This document shows, one piece after another, positions 59,117 through 64,000 of a stretch of 64,000 nucleotides of DNA. Made by a program: the position numbers and the translations under genes. The DNA comes from Calamus simplicifolius (Eukaryota; Streptophyta; Magnoliopsida; Arecales; Arecaceae): positions 1 to 64,000 of the forward strand of contig UESW01001603.1 in the NCBI GenBank assembly GCA_900491605.1. Reading direction: 5' to 3'. The notes beneath the pieces were generated by a model. That model had not been told where the DNA came from. It searched no databases and saw only the letters and a list, made by a program, of their open reading frames with translations. The first letter of the stretch is position 1. Each line of letters starts with the position of its first letter.

Positions 59117-61194
59117 CTGAACTCTGAACTCATGATGTGAATAGAAATTGATAATTTTAAAATTAACAAATATTTTTTTTCGATGCTGTCTATCATGTTT
59201 TTTTTAATCAAAAATATCTCTTCTACCTATCTTAAAAAGTATATTAATTACTGTATACTTTTTCTTTACCATGGTAGAGTCTCTCCTTTCTAAACCGCAT
59301 CAAACTTATTTGATAAAGCTTCAAAACAAATTAAACTCTATGTCTTGACTCTCTAATAAAGTAATTTCTTGACTTTTAGATAAAATAAAATTTATTATTT
59401 ACTCTATGCTTTCTCCTATATAAGCACTGGCTGGGCATGCTCTCTTGCTAAAGAAAGAAAGAACCTTTTTCAAAATTAGTAAAATTATATATATATATAT
59501 ATATAAAGGAAGAAATATGGTACTTCAGGTCGTAAGAAATATTGCCACCCTGCAGTATGTTTCTTGTTAATAAATAGTTTCATCTTTAAGACATCACTTA
59601 TCAAGTGAGATTTTTTTATTATTAAAAATAGATGGTTTTTATCTTTAATCTTACCTTAATTACATGAAGAGCTATGTCTTCTTTTATTAAACGCAATTAA
59701 AAATAGATGGTTTTTGTGACAAGCGAGTAATTAACAAGGGAGCAACCAATTCTAGACTGCACAAATTCTCCATCATCTTAATTATATATAATATATATAG
59801 TAAAAAACATGTCAAGACTAGAAGTTTCCAGGAAATTACCGATCGATGTTGACGAATTAAATTAAACTGGGTTTTGCTAACAAAAGAAAAAAAAAAAGAA
59901 ATTTACCTTCTTCTCCTTGCCGATGTTGAGAACGATAAGCTCGACGAGACCCTTGGTGTTCATCAGAACGCCGAGCGTCACCGACTCCCTGGCCGATATT
60001 CCAGACGCCAACGCCACCAGGAACGTGCCTAGTATTTTCCCGACGCACGCCGTGCTGATCACCAGCACCAGCAGTCCCCACGACCTTCCTCCGTTGATCG
60101 ACGCCACGTTCGTCTTTAGCCCACTCGACGCGAAGTAGAGCGGCAGCAACAAGCCCGACACAAAATCTTCGATCCTCTCTATAAGCCTTCCGGCGAAGCC
60201 CCCCTCCTTCGGCACCGTCAAACCGAAAACAAACGCCCCGAATATCGAGTGGATTCCGATGAAGTCCGTAAAGAAACCTGACACGAGGACTCCGGCCAGG
60301 GTGAGACAGATCCAGACCTCACTTTCGCCACCCTCGCCCTCGGCTCTTTTGGCCACCCACGACATCACTGGCCTGACCGCCAACATCTGCACGGCAACGA
60401 AGGCGACGCCGCACAAAAGGACCCAGAGGGAGACTATGGGGCTCTTGTGGCTGCCGGCCTCGTTGCCGGAGAGGGCGATGGCGAGGGCCAGGAGGACCCA
60501 GGCAGCGACGTCATTGAAGGCTGCGGCGGCCATGGCGATTTCGCCGAGCTGGGTGGTTAAAAGCTTGAGTTCGGCGAGGATGCGGGCGAGGACAGGGAAG
60601 GCGGTGATGGAGAGGGCCACACCCATGAAGACGAGGAAGGGCCCATACCCGACGGAGTCGGCGCCGGGGACGGCGCTGCGGAGGACGAAGGCCACGCCAA
60701 CGCCGCTGACGAACGGGAGGGATATACCCGCAGCCGCGATGAAGAACGCCCGCCGGCCGCTCTGCCGGATGGACCGGAGGTCGAGCTCGAGGCCGACCAG
60801 GAACAGGAAGAAGAGGAGCCCGATGCTCGCCACCGTCTCGAGGATCGGCGTGCTCCACGACGGGAAGAGCCGGTGAAGGTACCAGTGGTTCCGGCCAAGG
60901 GCCGAAGGGCCCAATATAATTCCTCCCTACGAGAAGAATGGTTGAATTGAAATATCTATACCAAATTAAATTTAAAGAAATTAATGATATATCATTCCAA
61001 GATGGAGTGCATACGACGATCTCGGCGATGACTTTGGGCTGGCGGAGAGGTTTGAGGATGAAGGCGAGGGAGCGGCTTAAGATGAGGACGAGGGTGGTTT
61101 GGATGATGAGGAGGGGGAAGGCGAAGTTGAGGGGGTTGTCTCCTTGCCAGATCCCATTAGAGGAGGTCTTGATGGACGTTATGTTAACCGCCAT
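56833..61194 (-). CDS. CHX18-like: Cation/H+ antiporter, CHX17-CHX20 group (CHX18-like), four exons
   Basis: Minus-strand exons 61194-61015, 60926-59907, 58238-57306 and 57213-56833 join in phase 0 at GT-AG borders and give 837 residues, the usual CHX length (~800-850). The start is set by ATG 61194 before ITSIKTSSNGIWQGDNPLNF. Exons 1-2 and early exon 3 encode a Na+/H+ exchanger domain of about ten to twelve membrane spans, with FLVFMGVALSITAFPVLARI, AAAAFNDVAAWVLLALAIAL (ion-site Asn-Asp), SGLKTNVASINGG and LMNTKGLVELIVLNIGK. Exons 3-4 encode the cytosolic tail: ELRILTCVHNHRDVPSLINL, ELTERSSSILM, VLFFGGPDDREALELAG and YELIVVGKGRFPSSM, a USP-like fold. The family exchanges K+ (or other cations) for H+ on endomembranes. 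All exons are open, so the gene looks functional. Confidence 0.95.
58239..59906 (-). other. Antiporter intron 2
   Basis: 1668 bp, AT-rich, with (TA)n runs at about 59086-59115 and 59486-59505. The minus-strand donor is AAG/GTAAAT at 59906 and the acceptor TGCGGACACCA-side CAG abuts 58238. No gene seen. Intron 1 (60927-61014) and intron 3 (57214-57305) are short. Confidence 0.8.
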
Positions 61195-61858
61195 GAGAGC
61201 TAATTAAGAATTCTTAAGCTCTCTCCTATTTCCCGCCTACTTTTCTTTCTTTCCTTGTTTGTTTCTAGTTCTTCTACTCGTCCTTTATATAATATAATGC
61301 AAAGAGGAGGAGGTGGTGGTCGAACTGGAACAAGGGGCCGGATCTCGACGGCGGGTAGCGGAAGGCCCGTGTTTATTGGTCTCATCCAAAGGCTCTGCCG
61401 TGATTGTTTGCCTGCCAGAGAAAGCGGTGTCTTCGAATTCATGGGTTCCGTGTAGACTTTTATCCGATGTCAATTTCGTTTTATTTCGACCTTTTGATCG
61501 AGATATTTTATTTTGGTAGTTTATTCGAAAAAATAAGTATAATGTTTAAATTTTTTTGATCGTTTCGATGTGTTTCGATGTATTCGATCATTTTCGATCG
61601 TTTTTAGTTGTTTCAATATGTTTCAAACGTTTTGATAAAATATGCTTAGAAGACTAATTTATGAATTAAAACCTTTCAAACTATTTTAATATATATATAA
61701 TATTAAAAAAATCCTAGTTACCTCATCCTCATTTAAAAATATATATATAATAAAAAAAAATTCTAGTTATCCTATCCCTACGATTGCATCGTTAAAAACT
61801 CAAACTCTTTATTTTTATTTGTTATTATTTATGAATATATGAATTATGAATAATTTTT

Positions 61859-61897
<39 letters not shown>

Positions 61898-62457
61898 CAA
61901 ACTCTTAAAAATTTAAATTCTTTATTTTTATATTGTTATTTATTATAAGAATATGATTATTATAAATTTTTTATTATATATATATATATATTTTGAAATG
62001 AAGCATCGAAATAGTCGATACCAAAATATTTCATTTAATAAGTTAAACTGAATATAATCGAAACAACGAAATTGATAACCTTACTTTTATCGGCGTTGCT
62101 TACATCAACTGTCCGCGGGATTACGAGGCGAAGGTAAATCCCTCATTGCAGCGGGGTCCCATGTTTTTATGATACAAATTTAACTTGAGTTTGGTGGTGG
62201 TCAGGAACGAGGCTAATTAACTCCCCTTAGATACCTACAAGTCAAGTCTAGCTGGTGGTAATAATACATTTTATTATTATTCTGAAATTATCATGTATGG
62301 ATATCGGATGATGCTATTTAATAAATATTAAACGTGATTATCTCCATAATTATTATTTAATATTATTAAAATTTATATTTTCTTTTACTTTCATAATATC
62401 AATATTTAATTAAATTATATATGTGAAAAGTAAAATCGTAATTGCATCAATATTCGT
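61195..62457. other. Antiporter leader/promoter and AT-rich intergenic DNA
   Basis: 61195-61470 is the leader and core promoter side of the antiporter gene. 61540-61640 has loose TTTCGATGT / TCGATCGTTTT repeats. (TA)n runs lie at about 61862-61893 and 61975-61990, each beside TTTTTATTATA. GC content jumps near 62455, where the next LTR starts. No gene seen. Confidence 0.6.
61282..61292 (-). promoter_or_regulatory. Probable TATA box of the antiporter gene
   Basis: The minus strand reads TTATATAAAGG about 90 bases upstream of the start codon, which would place transcription start roughly 55-65 bases before the ATG. Confidence 0.5.
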
Positions 62458-63447
62458 GCGAGGAGGTTAAGACTGGCCCCATCCCTCCGTCCGCCATGAT
62501 GTCCCCGAGCTCCCATGACTCATCTCCTCCGGGCTTCCATAACTCGTCTCTCCCCGAGCTTCCATAGCTCGGCCTCCCCGAGCTCCCATAGCTCGGCTCC
62601 CCCGAATTCCCGCAGCTCGTTTTTTCCCCGGTTCAGCTCTCTCCCGGGCTTCCATAGCTCGGCTTCCCCGAGCTTCCATAGCTCGGCTCCCCCCGAGCGT
62701 CCATAGCTCGGCTCCCCCGAGCTTCCCGCAGCTCGTCTCCCCCCGAGCTCCCGTAGCTCGGCTCCTCCGAGCTTTCGTAGCTCGACTTTCCCGGGCTTCC
62801 ATAGCTCGTCTTTCTCTGAGCTTCCATAGCCCGATCTTCCCCACAACTCATCTTTCCCGAGCGATCCATGATCCGATACTCACCCCGCGGAACCTGGCGC
62901 AGGAGAGCCTAGGCCTATCGTAACAGCATCTCAGGCAAAGAATCATGTTGAAAAGTGGCCTAGAGCCTAATACAGCTACCTGATTTCTACACACCTACCA
63001 GATCTCAAGCCATCGAGGAGCTTTCCTAGCCGTCGATCCCTTAACAAATAGGATACGGATCCCAACGGCCCCATAACAGCCCGATTCGATCCTTCTCCGT
63101 ATCCTAACAACCCTCGAACCTTCCAGAAGGCGCTCAAGATCCAGGTGACAACCTATAAATATGGCACTCACAGATTCCCTCAGGTATGCGCTCACTCTCA
63201 CTCTCCCGCTCTCCCCTGCTACTCATCGGTGCTCCCCCTTTTGAGCTCCCGATCGGTCGCCCCTAGAGAGACTCCCGGAGAGATCCACCTCTCTATTTTT
63301 TGTTGATCGCCGATTCCTCCCACTGACTTGAGCGTCGGAGGGTCTTCAACGGAGGGCCACCCCCAACGCTCGCGTGAGGACTTCTGTGCAGGTCCGCCCA
63401 AGGAGATCGACTGCACCCGAATTGAAGGACGGATCCCGGCGGCAACA
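62458..63447 (+). repeat. 5' LTR of a second Tat-like element
   Basis: The right end GGCGGCAACA (63438-63447) followed by a primer site is clear and identical to the LTR end at 16426-16435. The left end is inferred from the sharp change from AT-rich DNA to GC-rich sequence; TGCGAGGAGG at 62457 is one possible start. That gives about 990 bp, like the LTRs at 15399 and 19872. It contains CTATAAATATGGC at 63150-63162, a good TATA box, and TGACTTGAGCGTCGGAGGG at 63317-63335. A dyad minisatellite fills 62500-62865. Confidence 0.7.
62500..62865. repeat. Minisatellite in the LTR, dyad CGAGCT-N5-AGCTCG
   Basis: About fourteen units of 25-30 bp such as CGAGCTTCCATAGCTCGGC. The arms CGAGCT/AGCTCG are perfect in most units while the spacer varies (TCCAT, CCCAT, CCCGT, TTCGT). 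Long open frames on the minus strand are repeat artefacts. Confidence 0.92.
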
Positions 63448-63450
63448 GAT

Positions 63451-63468
63451 TGGCGCTAGAGGAAGGGC
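63451..63468 (+). other. Primer-binding site of the second Tat-like element
   Basis: TGGCGCTAGAGGAAGGGC three bases after the LTR end, in the same position and with the same GATTGGCG start as in the element at 15399. Confidence 0.65.
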
Positions 63469-63531
63469 CCTCAAGTCCCATTAAAACTTGAAGAAAGGAA
63501 ATAGGATCTCGATCTGGAGTAGAACCTCTCT

Positions 63532-64000
63532 AATGGCCAATCGGAGAAGAGCAACCTCTGAAGCCCAAGACCAGGCCGCTTCTCAGAGACCTGATCCGGT
63601 GAGCAGTGTAGCGCCACAGCCTCCACCAATTGAAACTCCGTCGCCGCCAGCCATCCCGGTGACCCAGGACCAGTTCGCCTCGCTGGTCCAGCAAGTCCAG
63701 GCCCTGACCCACCTGGTCCAGGAGCGCCTCGTGGCTCCTTCCCCTCCGCACCTTCGTAAGGAGGCCGTGATTCCTTCTTCACCGGCAACTTCTTCCTTCG
63801 GTCTGCATGAACTGCAGACCCCCCACATCGACCCAGAGGGGACAAACCAGTCCCGCGAGGCGGCTACGACAGGGATCCATCCAGATCTTGACGAGCCCGG
63901 ACCCCCTCCCCAGTGTCCTCCCACCATGGTTCGACGCCGTCCCTGCATTCCCCTCGCTCAGCTCCTCCTCTTACCGTTGAAGAGGAGATCCGTCGGCAGA
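63532..64000 (+). CDS. Gag N-terminus of the second Tat-like element, open to window end
   Basis: The ATG at 63532 follows the primer site by about 65 bases and opens MANRRRATSEAQDQAASQRP, then a Pro-rich linker (QPPPIETPSPPAIPVTQDQF) and a helix ASLVQQVQALTHLVQERL. The frame has no stop through the last base (157 codons), so it is cut by the window edge. The helix resembles the 52-codon gag start at 16560, and the Pro/Arg-rich layout is usual for Tat gag heads. The core gag domain should begin just beyond the window. The antisense frames here are shadows. Whether this copy is intact cannot be judged. Confidence 0.7.

Overview
This window looks like nuclear DNA of a large-genome monocot. The evidence is two intron-containing plant genes with very GC-rich coding exons in AT-rich surroundings, and dense nesting of plant LTR retrotransposons (Tat-lineage Ty3/gypsy, a chromovirus, Ty1/copia). 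A palm or similar commelinid would fit, but the sequence alone does not fix the taxon. I found no rRNA or tRNA genes and no CRISPR.

Layout. 1-11532: a decayed Tat-lineage element on the minus strand with both LTRs (left one cut by the window edge), an antisense ORF and a 1.7 kb minisatellite. 11533-14372: remnant of a Mutator-like element (MULE) that the Tat element appears to have entered; it also holds a CACTA-like element carrying a WD40 gene fragment. 15327-28410: a decayed copia element whose 5' LTR is split by a complete 5.5 kb non-autonomous LTR element (15399-20862, perfect 5-bp target duplication) carrying a CYP704-like P450 fragment. 30336-34486: a complete 4.15 kb Pack-MULE with ~260 bp inverted ends, a perfect 9-bp target duplication, three minisatellite blocks and two captured host fragments (DUF538 protein, phytocyanin). 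35192-41489 (+): an ArfGAP of the AGD6/AGD7 type in three exons. 44120-56187: a recombinant chromovirus array (partial internal, LTR, internal, LTR, partial internal) bounded by inverted fragments of the same family. 56833-61194 (-): an intact four-exon cation/H+ antiporter of the CHX17-CHX20 group, 837 codons before the stop is removed from the count by my splice model (836-837 aa). 62458-64000: the 5' LTR and open gag start of another Tat-like element, running off the window.

The two host genes are unrelated neighbours: one a COPI/Golgi-type GTPase activator, the other an endomembrane K+/H+ exchanger. The more notable content is in the mobile DNA. At least four host-gene fragments have been captured by three different kinds of element, and the minisatellites of the Tat-type elements are built from short perfect dyads whose arms co-vary between repeat units. 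The ArfGAP first exon has four apparent one-base losses, all next to short C or G runs, which look more like consensus errors than true decay.
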